From the NCBI GenBank assembly GCA_913060815.1, contig CAJXSZ010000026.1:1-33196 (forward strand): 33,196 bases of DNA. The letters run 5' to 3'. Made by a program: the position numbers and the translations under genes. Below the pieces are notes generated by a model that did not search any database, was not told the DNA's origin, and was given only the letters and a program-made list of their open reading frames with translations. Every line of letters begins with the position of its first letter. Within the stretch, counting starts at the first letter, position 1. Of this stretch, positions 25,590-33,196 are shown one piece after another. The DNA is from an uncultured Sulfitobacter sp. Lineage in GTDB: Bacteria > Pseudomonadota > Alphaproteobacteria > Rhodobacterales > Rhodobacteraceae.

Positions 25590-26237
25590 TCAGGCGTTAA
25601 GGGCCGCAGTACAGAGCGCTTGGATCAGGGCGGCGTCTTTGACGCCTGCACTGCTCTCGACGCCAGAGGAAACATCAACCTGCCGCGCGCCCGTACGCTG
25701 GATTGCCTCTGCCACGTTCTCGGGGGTGAGCCCGCCAGCGAGCATCCATGGGGTGCGCCAGACGCGCCCTTCCAGCAAGGTCCAGTCAAACGCCAGACCG
25801 TTGCCACCGGGCAGGTCAGCGCCCGCGGCGGGTTTTGCATCTACCAGTATCTGGTCGGCGACTCCCGTGTAGGCGTCAAGCTGCGCGAGGTCAGCACGCG
25901 TCGCCACACCAACCGCTTTCATCACAGGCAGGCCATAGCGTGCCTTTACCTCTGCTACACGCTCGGGCGTCTCGGAGCCGTGGAGCTGCAGCATATCGAG
26001 GGGGACCGTTTGGGTCAGCGTATCCAGCATCGCGTTGTCGGCATTGACCGTCAGGGCGACCTTGCAAATGCCTACAGGGACTTCCTCCGCAAGCGCCGCG
26101 GCCGCGGCCAACTCAAGGTGGCGAGGAGATTTGGGAAAGAAGACAAAACCGACATAGCGCGCACCGGCAACCGCACAGGCGTCAACATCAGCAGGCGCGC
26201 CGAGTCCACAAATTTTCACCGAAACATCGGAAGGCAT
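25590..26237 (-). CDS. trpF: Phosphoribosylanthranilate isomerase
   Basis: 215 aa, usual length. The barrel starts [14 protein letters not shown] with the catalytic Cys, has [20 protein letters not shown] and ILVDAKP (catalytic Asp), and ends in the phosphate-binding [13 protein letters not shown] and VDVSSGVES. It isomerises N-(5'-phosphoribosyl)anthranilate in tryptophan synthesis. It starts 6 bp after the LapA-like gene, forming a minus-strand run ihfB, lapA-like, trpF, then trpB. Confidence 0.97.
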   Translation of the reverse strand: MPSDVSVKICGLGAPADVDACAVAGARYVGFVFFPKSPRHLELAAAAALAEEVPVGICKVALTVNADNAMLDTLTQTVPLDMLQLHGSETPERVAEVKARYGLPVMKAVGVATRADLAQLDAYTGVADQILVDAKPAAGADLPGGNGLAFDWTLLEGRVWRTPWMLAGGLTPENVAEAIQRTGARQVDVSSGVESSAGVKDAALIQALCTAALNA

Positions 26238-26243
26238 ATCGGG

Positions 26244-26594
26244 TTAGCTTGCTTGATCGAGAAGCGCCAGAACGTCGTCTTTGCCTTCGTGCTTTTCCGC
26301 TTTGAGCTTTTCGTTCTCGCGCTTGAGGCGGCGCATCTCACGGGCCATTTTGGCCGCTCCCGCACGTTCACCGTATTCGCGGATCCATTCCCAGACAAAA
26401 CCGACCAGCAGCCCCATCAGGATGCTGCCCAGAATGACCGCGAACAGAGGCAGCTCAACCGACGGGTTCATGGCAAAGAGGCCCGACACTTCGGTCGGCA
26501 GCACCTGAAGCGAGACCATGGCGCGGTTGGCCAAAGCGACAGACACAAGCGCCACAGCAAAGATGGCAATACAGAGATAGCGGAGGTAGCGCAT
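26244..26594 (-). CDS. LapA-domain membrane protein
   Basis: 116 aa. Two hydrophobic segments (residues ~4-22 and ~48-69, LFAVILGSILMGLLVGFVW) separated by a short periplasmic loop, then a cytosolic coiled coil (AREMRRLKRENEKLKAEK). This is the LapA/DUF1049 plan; in E. coli the LapA-LapB pair controls lipopolysaccharide synthesis. The ATG follows directly on the ihfB TAA (TAAATG), so it is translationally coupled. No lapB gene is next to it. Position between ihfB and trpF is usual for Rhodobacteraceae. Confidence 0.85.
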   Translation of the reverse strand: MRYLRYLCIAIFAVALVSVALANRAMVSLQVLPTEVSGLFAMNPSVELPLFAVILGSILMGLLVGFVWEWIREYGERAGAAKMAREMRRLKRENEKLKAEKHEGKDDVLALLDQAS

Positions 26595-26879
26595 TTAGGA
26601 TTTCCCGTTCAACCGATCACGAAGCAACTTGCCCGTTTTGAAGAACGGTACATGTTTCTCTTCCACATGAACAGTCTCACCCGTGCGCGGATTGCGTCCC
26701 ACGCGGGCGTCACGCTTTTTGACCGAAAAAGCACCAAAGCCGCGCAACTCGACGCGGTCGCCTTTTGCCATGGCGGCGGTAATCTCGTCAAATATGGTAT
26801 TAACGATCCGCTCCACATCCCGTTGGTACAAATGTGGATTGTCGTCTGCGACCTTCTGGATCAATTCTGACCGGATCAT
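26595..26879 (-). CDS. ihfB: Integration host factor beta subunit
   Basis: 94 aa. Typical IHF/HU fold: [52 protein letters not shown], then the DNA-intercalating arm [20 protein letters not shown] and the tail [11 protein letters not shown]. With IhfA it bends DNA at specific sites and assists replication, recombination and transcription; P4-like integrases often need it. First gene of the run down to trpF/trpB and downstream of rpsA, from which it is separated by a terminator. Confidence 0.97.
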   Translation of the reverse strand: MIRSELIQKVADDNPHLYQRDVERIVNTIFDEITAAMAKGDRVELRGFGAFSVKKRDARVGRNPRTGETVHVEEKHVPFFKTGKLLRDRLNGKS

Positions 26880-27098
26880 TGTTGTCTCCCCTCGCGTTTT
26901 TTCGCGTCATTATGCCGCTAGTATAGGAAAATTCCCCCACTGCGCAAAGTGACTGAAACGACGAAAACGAGCATTTTTGTGCATCTTTTCAACTAATCGC
27001 GCGGAAATGACGCCATTCACAATACTCCTGCGGGAATCGGCATCAGAACCCAGAGCTTTAGAGAGCCGACCTTATGCGCGCTGATTGACGATTCGTAA

Positions 27099-27130
27099 CA
27101 AAAAAGACCCCGCGCATTTCGCGCGAGGTC
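27099..27130 (-). terminator. Intrinsic terminator of rpsA
   Basis: On the minus strand GACCTCGCGC-GAAAT-GCGCGGGGTC is followed by TTTTTTG. It lies about 40 bp after the rpsA stop and separates it from ihfB. Confidence 0.92.
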
Positions 27131-27166
27131 CCATTATTTTACATCGAGCACTTGGCCCAATTACGA

Positions 27167-28840
27167 TCAGTCGTCGGACTTGAGCGCCGCGCCGAGGATG
27201 TCGCCCAAGGACGCACCTGAATCGGAGGAGCCATACTGCTCCACGGCTTCTTTCTCTTCCGCGATTTCGCGTGCTTTGATCGAGACGCCAAGGCGGTGTG
27301 CTTTTGCATCCACGTTTGTGATGCGCACGTCGACCTTGTCACCGACAGAGAAGCGCTCGGGGCGCTGCTCGGCACGGTCACGGGACAGATCGGAGCGGCG
27401 GATGAAGGCTTTCATGCCCTCGTATTCCACTTCGATGCCGCCATCCTCGATGGAGGTCACAGTCACAGTCACAACGGAGCCGCGCTTCACGCCGCCCACT
27501 GCTTCTGCGAACTTGTCACCGCCAACACCTTTGATGGAGAGCGAGATGCGCTCCTTCTCAACGTCGACTTCGGAGACAACCGCCTGAACGATGTCGTTCT
27601 TGTGGTAGCTCTGAATGGCTTCTTCGCCGCGCTCGTCCCATGACAGGTCTGAGAGGTGAACCATGCCGTCGATGTCGCCTGGCAGGCCGATGAACAGACC
27701 GAATTCGGTGATGTTCTTGACTTCGCCTTCGACTTCCGTGCCCTCGGGGTGTGTTTCTGCAAACACTTCCCATGGGTTGCGCATGGTCTGCTTGAGACCA
27801 AGGGAAACACGACGCTTGGCGCCGTCGATTTCCAGAACCATGACTTCGACTTCCTGAGACGTAGACACGATCTTGCCGGGGTGTACGTTCTTCTTGGTCC
27901 AGCTCATCTCGGAGACGTGCACAAGACCTTCAACACCGGGCTCAAGCTCAACAAAGGCGCCGTAATCGGTGATGTTGGTCACGCGGCCCGTGTGTGAGGA
28001 TTCCAGCGGGTACTTGGCAGCAACCAGATCCCATGGATCTTCTTGCAGCTGCTTCATGCCGAGGGAGATGCGGTGTGTCTCTTTGTTGATCTTGATGACT
28101 TGAACCTTGATGGTCTCGCCAATTGTCAGGATCTCGGAGGGGTGGTTCACACGGCGCCATGCCATGTCTGTCACGTGCAGCAGGCCGTCTACGCCGCCGA
28201 GGTCCACGAACGCACCGTATTCGGTGATGTTCTTGACCACGCCGTCAACTTCCTGACCTTCAACCAGATTGCCGATAACTTCGGCACGCTGCTCGGCACG
28301 GGACTCTTCGAGGATTGCGCGGCGCGAGACAACGATGTTGCCACGGCGACGGTCCATTTTAAGAACCTGAAACGGCTGCTTGAGACCCATGAGCGGGCCT
28401 GCGTCACGTACGGGGCGCACGTCAACCTGTGAGCCTGGCAAAAACGCAACTGCGCCGCCCAGATCCACGGTAAAGCCACCTTTAACGCGGCCAAAGATTG
28501 CGCCTTCGACGCGCTCTTCTGCGGCATAGGCCTTCTCGAGGCGGTCCCATGCTTCTTCACGGCGCGCCATCTCGCGGGAGATAACAGCTTCGCCGCGTGA
28601 GTTCTCTACCTGACGCAGGAACACTTCGACTTCCTGGCCGACTTCAACATTGGGAGCTTCGCCTGGTTCGGCAAATTCTTTAAGCTCGACGCGGCCTTCC
28701 ATTTTGTAGCCTACGTCGATAATGGCTTGGCCCGCTTCGATTGCGATTACCTTACCTTTGACAACTGAACCCTCTTCGGGTGTGTCCATTTCGAAGCTTT
28801 CGTTCAAGAGTGCTTCAAACTCGTCCATCATATTCGCCAT
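27167..28840 (-). CDS. rpsA: 30S ribosomal protein S1
   Basis: 557 aa with six S1 (OB-fold) domains at roughly 20-88, 105-171, 190-260, 276-347, 363-434 and 450-520. Domains 3 to 5 are easily seen by the repeats YGAFVDLGGVDGLLHVTDM, YGAFVELEPGVEGLVHVSEM and FGLFIGLPGDIDGMVHLSDL. S1 binds mRNA leaders on the small subunit and is essential for most initiation. Preceded by AGGAAAAA on its strand. In related genomes cmk normally lies directly upstream; here about 3.8 kb with four genes is between them. The frame ends with an acidic tail. Confidence 0.98.
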   Translation of the reverse strand: MANMMDEFEALLNESFEMDTPEEGSVVKGKVIAIEAGQAIIDVGYKMEGRVELKEFAEPGEAPNVEVGQEVEVFLRQVENSRGEAVISREMARREEAWDRLEKAYAAEERVEGAIFGRVKGGFTVDLGGAVAFLPGSQVDVRPVRDAGPLMGLKQPFQVLKMDRRRGNIVVSRRAILEESRAEQRAEVIGNLVEGQEVDGVVKNITEYGAFVDLGGVDGLLHVTDMAWRRVNHPSEILTIGETIKVQVIKINKETHRISLGMKQLQEDPWDLVAAKYPLESSHTGRVTNITDYGAFVELEPGVEGLVHVSEMSWTKKNVHPGKIVSTSQEVEVMVLEIDGAKRRVSLGLKQTMRNPWEVFAETHPEGTEVEGEVKNITEFGLFIGLPGDIDGMVHLSDLSWDERGEEAIQSYHKNDIVQAVVSEVDVEKERISLSIKGVGGDKFAEAVGGVKRGSVVTVTVTSIEDGGIEVEYEGMKAFIRRSDLSRDRAEQRPERFSVGDKVDVRITNVDAKAHRLGVSIKAREIAEEKEAVEQYGSSDSGASLGDILGAALKSDD

Positions 28841-29179
28841 GTAGCGTGTTTTTCCTAATCTAGACTGTTTTCTGGCCGTGCGGTTGTCTCCGCCGGTCTT
28901 TATAAGATGTGCCCACCTGTTGGTGTGGCGGTGAAGTGCCCGCAGGGAGGGCCGTCTGGAGCAAAGAAAGAGGGCCGGAAAACCCGACCCTGCATTAGAT
29001 ACCTCATCCGGTGCGTGTATCCGCCCCTTAGACTGCCGCGCGTATAGGACAATGTGCGGCCTGTTGCAAGCCGCTTGGCACGCCCCCCATGTCAGAGGGG
29101 GGCATGAAACAATTGCCCTTACCTTTTCCCATTGTTGCCATGTTCAGCCTCAATAGCGCCCTAAACCAGCGGTAGAGAC
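28841..29179. promoter_or_regulatory. rpsA leader and divergent promoter region
   Basis: 339 bp between divergent rpsA and the orphan gene at 29180. It contains a terminator-like hairpin on the rpsA strand (28963-28990) and a perfect GCCCCCC-N8-GGGGGGC inverted repeat (29082-29103) without a T-tract. No open frame or known RNA was recognised. The rpsA promoter should lie between the first hairpin and the gene. Confidence 0.5.
28963..28990 (-). terminator. Terminator/attenuator-like hairpin upstream of rpsA
   Basis: On the minus strand GGGTCGG-GTTTT-CCGGCCC is followed by TCTTTCTTTG. It is about 120 bp before the rpsA start. It could be a leader attenuator, or the end signal of a formerly adjacent upstream gene. 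Confidence 0.5.
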
Positions 29180-30514
29180 ATGGTTAACAGCGGCACAAAG
29201 CCGTCCGAAAAATCAGAGTTTGAGGCTTATATCATGCTGGCAGTTGGAATTTTGGCAATCTTCTCCGTGGGTCTTGCGGGTATGATGGGCAGTACGGGAA
29301 GCGCCGAGGTCGAAGAGCAGGATCTGACTCCCGAGACACCGGACGAGGAAATCGAGGTTGAAACACCAGCTGCTGCACCTTCCGAGGACGCAGAACCCGA
29401 CACCGATGTCGTGGTGGATGACACCCTAGAGGTCGCCAACGATCTACCGCCTGCGGACTTGCCTTTGCCGCGCTCGGAAAATCAGGTCTCGGTTACTTTG
29501 GCGACTGGCGAAGTGGCCGATGATTCTTCCGTTCTGAGCGATGGGCCGAACTCGGGCGAGAACGCCGACCGCACCTTTATCCTCACGCCGCCGACAGGCG
29601 ATCATGCGATCAGCGTCGAGTTTGACGAAGAGACGACATATGCCATCGAATACAACGCTGACACGCAGTTGGTTTTGTCAGGGTTAAACAGCAACATTGA
29701 CGGCCCCGAAGGCGTGGACACGGAAGAAACGGTACATAAGGTCGATGCGGCAGGCACACCCTTTACCGAAACACTGATCACCCGTGAATTCGAGGGCGCG
29801 CCGCAGATAATCCTTACGATTGATCAGTCCCATGTGGGAGATCATGTCGCACAGATTGATCTGACCAACCCAGATGCATCCCTCGAACTTTTCTTCACAC
29901 GCATGGAGAGCGGTGTGCATCTTGTTTACGATGAGGTGGACAGCAACGAGGGCGACAGCTTTATCACCACGCGCACGCTTTACATCATCGAGACACCGCA
30001 GGGCGTGGAAGAGGTGTCCGAGGACGCCAAAGAGGGCATCATCGCCGAAGGCTTTGACCCTGAAAACGGGGCACGTCTGATTGCCGAGGTGGATCTGGGG
30101 CATTCGCTTCTGATCAACCACAGCGGCACCAACGGGACCGGCCCGTACTTCCAGACGCTTGGCAACTTCATCAATGAAGACCCCGATATCGGGACAAATT
30201 TCTTCTGGATGACCAATAACGCTGAAGAAGAGCTGGCCGAGGATGAGACAGGCCCGAATATTTGGCGCGGTGTGAACTCGGAAGAAGCAAGCACGCCTGA
30301 AAACACAGGACTGGTTCTGGAGCGTGGCACGACAATCGCAACCCAAGCCGCGATTGGTGACGGTGGAGTGTTGCAGGCGCAGGACGAAAACGGCGGGGAA
30401 GAGGCCGCAGATGGCCTCAACCTCAACGTGCAGGGTCAAACCGAGCTTGAGCGCGCGCTCGATTTACAAAATCAGGCAAATCAGAACCTGCGAGATCTGG
30501 GCATTAACGTCTGA
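29180..30514 (+). CDS. Acidic membrane-anchored hypothetical protein
   Basis: 444 aa, no family recognised. A single hydrophobic helix (about 15-36, AYIMLAVGILAIFSVGLAGMM) with a charged N-terminus of ~14 residues suggests an inner-membrane anchor with the bulk outside the cytosol. Residues ~40-105 are a Pro/Glu/Asp-rich linker (EEQDLTPETPDEEIEVETP). The rest is beta-rich and very acidic (ISVEFDEETTYAIEYN, LILTID-like strands), then a Gln/Asn-rich tail ending LDLQNQANQNLRDLGINV. Its composition resembles calcium-binding or surface proteins but no RTX or cadherin motif is visible. Only a weak ribosome site precedes the ATG. It sits alone on the plus strand and ends in a good terminator. Confidence 0.7.
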   Translation: MVNSGTKPSEKSEFEAYIMLAVGILAIFSVGLAGMMGSTGSAEVEEQDLTPETPDEEIEVETPAAAPSEDAEPDTDVVVDDTLEVANDLPPADLPLPRSENQVSVTLATGEVADDSSVLSDGPNSGENADRTFILTPPTGDHAISVEFDEETTYAIEYNADTQLVLSGLNSNIDGPEGVDTEETVHKVDAAGTPFTETLITREFEGAPQIILTIDQSHVGDHVAQIDLTNPDASLELFFTRMESGVHLVYDEVDSNEGDSFITTRTLYIIETPQGVEEVSEDAKEGIIAEGFDPENGARLIAEVDLGHSLLINHSGTNGTGPYFQTLGNFINEDPDIGTNFFWMTNNAEEELAEDETGPNIWRGVNSEEASTPENTGLVLERGTTIATQAAIGDGGVLQAQDENGGEEAADGLNLNVQGQTELERALDLQNQANQNLRDLGINV

Positions 30515-30578
30515 TCTAAAGGGCAAACCCGCTGATATGCCTGCCTATGAATAAACGGGGCCACAAGAGCTCCGCCGT

Positions 30579-30615
30579 ACCCCCGCAGCATACCAGCGCC
30601 GCGGGGGTAATTTTT
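30579..30615 (+). terminator. Intrinsic terminator of the acidic orphan gene
   Basis: ACCCCCGC, 14-nt loop, GCGGGGGT (30579-30608), followed by AATTTTT. The strong 8-bp GC stem plus T-tract ends the plus-strand gene before the convergent hydrolase. Confidence 0.85.
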
Positions 30616-30629
30616 CGAGTCTAGTCGTA

Positions 30630-31544
30630 TCAGATCAACTGGTAGCTGTGCGGCACATAGCGGTAGCCGCCTTCGCCGCGCGTCTCGATGAAGCCCATAC
30701 CAGGGAATGGCATGTGATAACCGATAAGCGGGAAGCGGTCGGCGCTGGCCATATCCATGATCTTTTTACGCGTGGCTGCAGCCGCTGCCTTGTCCATATC
30801 GAACTTCACTTCCCATTCGGGATAGCCCACGGACCAGACATAGTGGTTGGCTGTATCGGCCATGAGCAACAACTGGCTTCCGCCGCTTTCGAGCATATAG
30901 CCCATGTGACCAGGCGTGTGGCCAAAAGCCTCTACCGCCGTCACACCGCTACGCACGTCCTGACCTGCATCGAGGAACGTCATCTTTTCGGCCAATGGGC
31001 GTACTTTGCCCTCGAACCCTTCATTTTCCTGCTTGGCCCATGCGTCGAATTCCACCTGACCTGCGACATAAGCCGCGCCAGCAAATGTCTCGGCCCCGTC
31101 AGCATCTGTCAAACCGCCGATATGGTCGCCGTGCATGTGGGTCAGAACCACGTGGGTGATGTCTGAGGCAGCATAGCCTGCCGCTGTGAGTGCCTTTGTT
31201 GTGCCTTCGGCATTCAATCCTGTATCAAACAGGATCACATCCGTGCCCGTGTTCACGACGGTGGGCGTGAAGAAGAACTGTGCAGCATCGGTCGACAGGA
31301 AGTTCGCGGCACTTACTTCGGCAAATGTCTCGGCATCTACGTTCATACCAAAGATGTTCTGCGGCCCCTCGACGCTGCGGCTTCCCACAAGCAGGGTCGT
31401 CACTTTGAAATCACCCAGTGTGAAATCACGGTGCGTGGGCATGGACGTAGCTGAATGACCAGCGGCAGACAGCAGCGTTGGTGTTGCGGCGGCAAAGGGC
31501 AAGGATGCCCCAGCAAGGAGTGCGTTACGACGTGAGAGCTTCAT
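30630..31544 (-). CDS. Tat-exported metallo-beta-lactamase-fold hydrolase
   Basis: 304 aa. The N-terminus MKLSRRNALLAGASLPFAAA is a twin-arginine signal (SRRNxL), so the folded enzyme is exported to the periplasm. The zinc motif is H136-x-H138-x-D140-H141 (LTHMHGDHIGGL), with further ligands in AFGHTPGHMGYML, LMADTANHYVW and IGYHMPFPG. It may hydrolyse lactones, thioesters or sulfur esters; the sequence does not decide. The rhodanese gene lies 87 bp upstream on the same strand, which hints at a sulfur-related role, but that is inference. Family members in roseobacters are usually annotated only as MBL-fold metallohydrolase. Confidence 0.9.
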   Translation of the reverse strand: MKLSRRNALLAGASLPFAAATPTLLSAAGHSATSMPTHRDFTLGDFKVTTLLVGSRSVEGPQNIFGMNVDAETFAEVSAANFLSTDAAQFFFTPTVVNTGTDVILFDTGLNAEGTTKALTAAGYAASDITHVVLTHMHGDHIGGLTDADGAETFAGAAYVAGQVEFDAWAKQENEGFEGKVRPLAEKMTFLDAGQDVRSGVTAVEAFGHTPGHMGYMLESGGSQLLLMADTANHYVWSVGYPEWEVKFDMDKAAAAATRKKIMDMASADRFPLIGYHMPFPGMGFIETRGEGGYRYVPHSYQLI

Positions 31545-31631
31545 AGTGAATACCTTCTGTTAATATGCCGTAAGAACTAGACCAGAAGATCACCGGGGCA
31601 AGGCACGCAATGGGCCTGCCCCGGCGCAGCA

Positions 31632-32012
31632 TTACCCTTCGGTCGGGCCGCCTGCCTTTTTCCATGCTGGAAAGCCACCGATGTTGGTGACATTTGAATA
31701 ACCCATCTCTTTAAGCGTTTTACCCGCAAGGGCCGCCTGCCCGCCTGCACCACAGATGAGATAGATCTCGGCGTCCTTCTGGAAGACGGGATTATACAAA
31801 TCCTCAACGGCAGGGTCGGCACGAAATTCGATCATGCCGCGCGGGATGCGGTGCGCGCCTTTCAGCGTGCCACTTTCGGCAATGGCGGCACTGTCGCGTA
31901 CATCAATAAAGACGCCCGTGCCGCTGGCATGTTTTGCGATCGCCGCCTCGGCCTCCATCTTTGGCACTTCGGCGTTGGCGGCATCCATATAGTCTTTTGC
32001 AGTTTTCATCAT
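31632..32012 (-). CDS. Rhodanese-like domain protein
   Basis: 126 aa, a single rhodanese domain. FIDVRDSAAIAESGTLKGAH is the CH2A-type start, and the active-site loop is YLICGAGGQAALAG with catalytic C87, followed by LKEMGYSNVTNIGGFPAWKK. Such proteins transfer sulfane sulfur to thiophiles. The ATG at 32012 lacks a signal peptide, so it is cytosolic. It is 26 bp downstream of a secreted hypothetical protein and 87 bp upstream of the MBL-fold hydrolase, all on the minus strand. Confidence 0.92.
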   Translation of the reverse strand: MMKTAKDYMDAANAEVPKMEAEAAIAKHASGTGVFIDVRDSAAIAESGTLKGAHRIPRGMIEFRADPAVEDLYNPVFQKDAEIYLICGAGGQAALAGKTLKEMGYSNVTNIGGFPAWKKAGGPTEG

Positions 32013-32038
32013 TGTCTCCTGAAACGGGTTGATTTGGT

Positions 32039-32593
32039 TTAAAGCGCTTCGCCCTTCTTGCGCAATTCCTCGAACAAGTCACGGTAGATACCGTTTGAAT
32101 CGCCGCCTCCGAAGATATTGGCCCCGCCCGAATAGGTCTGGCCATAGCTGCGCGCCACATTCACCGTTTGGACCAGCGCGCTGATCAGCTGGTCCTTTTC
32201 CAAAGGCGACAGCGGATGGATAAACACACCCCAAAGCCGCCCGTTGGCCACCGCATAGCGGGCATCAAGGGCAGTGTCGAAATTCGCCTGCATCATGCGC
32301 ATCAGGTCCTGCGCGCTCAGCCCTTCGGCGCTGGCGATAGGGACCATGGCGCGCATGCGGTCTGCTGTGGCATCGGCCACGATCATCACGGGAATAGCGT
32401 CGATATTGAATTGCAGGGTCGGCCCGCTGGCGATCACATCGGGATCAAGGGCCTGCACGATCTGGGCCATCCGCTCCAGCGTCATGGGACCTTCGATCTG
32501 TTCGGGCGCGGGCGGGACGACGGGGTCAGGTGTTTGTTGGGCAATCAGCGGCGTGCCGGCCAGCAACAGAGCAAGCGTCAGGGGTCGGATCAT
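32039..32593 (-). CDS. Secreted hypothetical protein
   Basis: 184 aa with a Sec signal peptide (MIRPLTLALLLAGTPLIAQQ). The middle part (MTLERMAQIVQALDPDVI to MVPIASAEGL) has an alpha-beta pattern. The later part has ALDARYAVANGRLWGVFIHP and SPLEKDQLISALVQTVNVA, reminiscent of YbjN or type III chaperone-like folds, which I state only as a resemblance. The tail is Gly-rich. Function unknown, probably periplasmic. First gene of a minus-strand run with the rhodanese; 80 bp from the cmk stop. Confidence 0.7.
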   Translation of the reverse strand: MIRPLTLALLLAGTPLIAQQTPDPVVPPAPEQIEGPMTLERMAQIVQALDPDVIASGPTLQFNIDAIPVMIVADATADRMRAMVPIASAEGLSAQDLMRMMQANFDTALDARYAVANGRLWGVFIHPLSPLEKDQLISALVQTVNVARSYGQTYSGGANIFGGGDSNGIYRDLFEELRKKGEAL

Positions 32594-32673
32594 GGCAGAG
32601 GTTCCCTTTTTTAGACGCCACCAGCTTAACCAGCGCGTCTGAAAAAGCGAAACACCCTTTGGTGAGCGGTATT

Positions 32674-33148
32674 TCAGGAAGGGTTGCGCACGGCCTCTAC
32701 AGCGCTGATCGCGGCGGCAACGGCCTCGTCAATGGACAGGGTTGAGGTGTCGATCACCGTCGCATCCGCCGCAGGTTTCAGCGGCGCCTCCACCCGTTCC
32801 ATATCTCGGGCATCGCGGGCTTTGACATCTGCCAGCACCGTCTCAAAGCTGTCCTCAATGCCCCGCCCCGACAGCTCCGCATGGCGGCGCGTGGCGCGCA
32901 CCTCGGCGCTGGCGGTGACAAAAAGCTTCACCTGCGCATCGGGGCAGATCACCGTGCCGATATCACGCCCGTCCAACACCGCCCCACCTGCCCGCGCGGC
33001 AAAGCTGCGCTGGAAGTCCAGAAGGGCGGCACGGACGTCGGCGATCACCGCGACCTTGCTTGCGGCTTGGGCCACCGCAGGCGTGCGCAGGCGCGCGTCT
33101 TCCAGATCGTCAGGTTGGAGGGTGAGTGCGGCTGTCACAGGCTCCATC
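32674..33148 (-). CDS. cmk: Cytidylate kinase, 5' end missing at contig edge
   Basis: About 158 codons of a ~205-residue enzyme. Clear family blocks are [20 protein letters not shown], then [54 protein letters not shown] and [12 protein letters not shown]. It phosphorylates CMP/dCMP with ATP. The P-loop (GPAxSGKG) and start codon are absent because the genomic sequence ends at 33148. The open frame continues into adapter sequence, which adds a false [10 protein letters not shown] start. The Met just inside the genomic end (MEPVTAAL) is an internal residue, not the start. Normally cmk is followed directly by rpsA. Confidence 0.93.
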
Positions 33149-33196
33149 CTGTCTCTTATACACATCTCCGAGCCCACGAGACAGGCAGAAATCTCG
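33149..33196. other. Nextera adapter remnant (not genomic)
   Basis: Starts with CTGTCTCTTATACACATCT, the transposase mosaic end, followed by CCGAGCCCACGAGAC (read-2 adapter, reverse complement). Next come AGGCAGAA, which matches the Nextera i7 index N703, and ATCTCG, the start of the P7 flow-cell sequence. It is library adapter left on the contig end. Confidence 0.97.

Noticed and set aside
25620..26870. 416-aa plus-strand frame opposite trpF, lapA-like and ihfB
   Set aside because: Spans three well-supported minus-strand genes; shadow frame.
29082..29103. GCCCCCC-N8-GGGGGGC as an intrinsic terminator
   Set aside because: No T-tract on either strand; noted only as an inverted repeat.
30630..31544. 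Calling the MBL-fold protein an AHL lactonase (quorum quenching)
   Set aside because: HxHxDH is shared by the whole superfamily, and nothing in the sequence specifies a lactone substrate.

Overview
The window reads as a contig from an alphaproteobacterium of the Roseobacter/Rhodobacteraceae type. The evidence is the core-gene set and order (rpsA, ihfB, lapA-like, trpF, trpB on one strand; ychF opposite trpA; lldD; rplY then pth), the high GC of the right two thirds, and several families common in that group (DUF2237, DUF4893, DUF2332). The genus cannot be fixed by eye.

Positions 1-12618 are a lower-GC integrated element that abuts the 3' end of a tRNA-Ser(GCU) gene (12619-12706, minus strand). 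From the tRNA leftwards it carries a P4-type tyrosine integrase, a convergent XRE regulator, an excisionase-like protein, a winged-helix replication-initiator-like protein, a divergent MobV/Mob_Pre-like protein, and then cargo. The initiator-like gene contains three GACA-N4-TGTC palindromes next to a T-rich tract. The spacer upstream of the Mob-like gene holds three inverted repeats. Together these suggest an integrative mobilizable element with its own origin and transfer start, but this is inference. The left end of the element lies outside the window.

The cargo looks like defence. It contains a C5-cytosine methyltransferase with an MvaI/BcnI-family endonuclease. Divergent from these is a coupled pair, a DGQHR-like protein and a protein with a HEPN-type Rx4H motif. 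It also contains an XRE repressor with a compact operator array, an unknown protein paired with a metallophosphoesterase, and an unrecognised two-gene unit beside the Mob-like gene.

Positions 12707-33148 are chromosomal backbone. In order they hold a TPR protein, a tiny secreted peptide, ychF, trpA, lldD, a sulfotransferase-like protein, rplY, pth, DUF2332, a SxxK serine hydrolase, DUF2237, DUF4893, then (minus strand) trpB, trpF, a LapA-like protein, ihfB and rpsA. Between rpsA and cmk lie an acidic membrane-anchored orphan, a Tat-exported metallo-beta-lactamase-fold hydrolase, a rhodanese and a secreted hypothetical protein. Tryptophan synthase subunits are split: trpA is about 7 kb from trpFB and in the opposite orientation.

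The last 48 bases (33149-33196) are not genomic. They match the Illumina Nextera read-2 adapter plus an index and the start of P7. cmk is therefore truncated by the contig end, and the apparent peptide [10 protein letters not shown] in front of it is an artefact.
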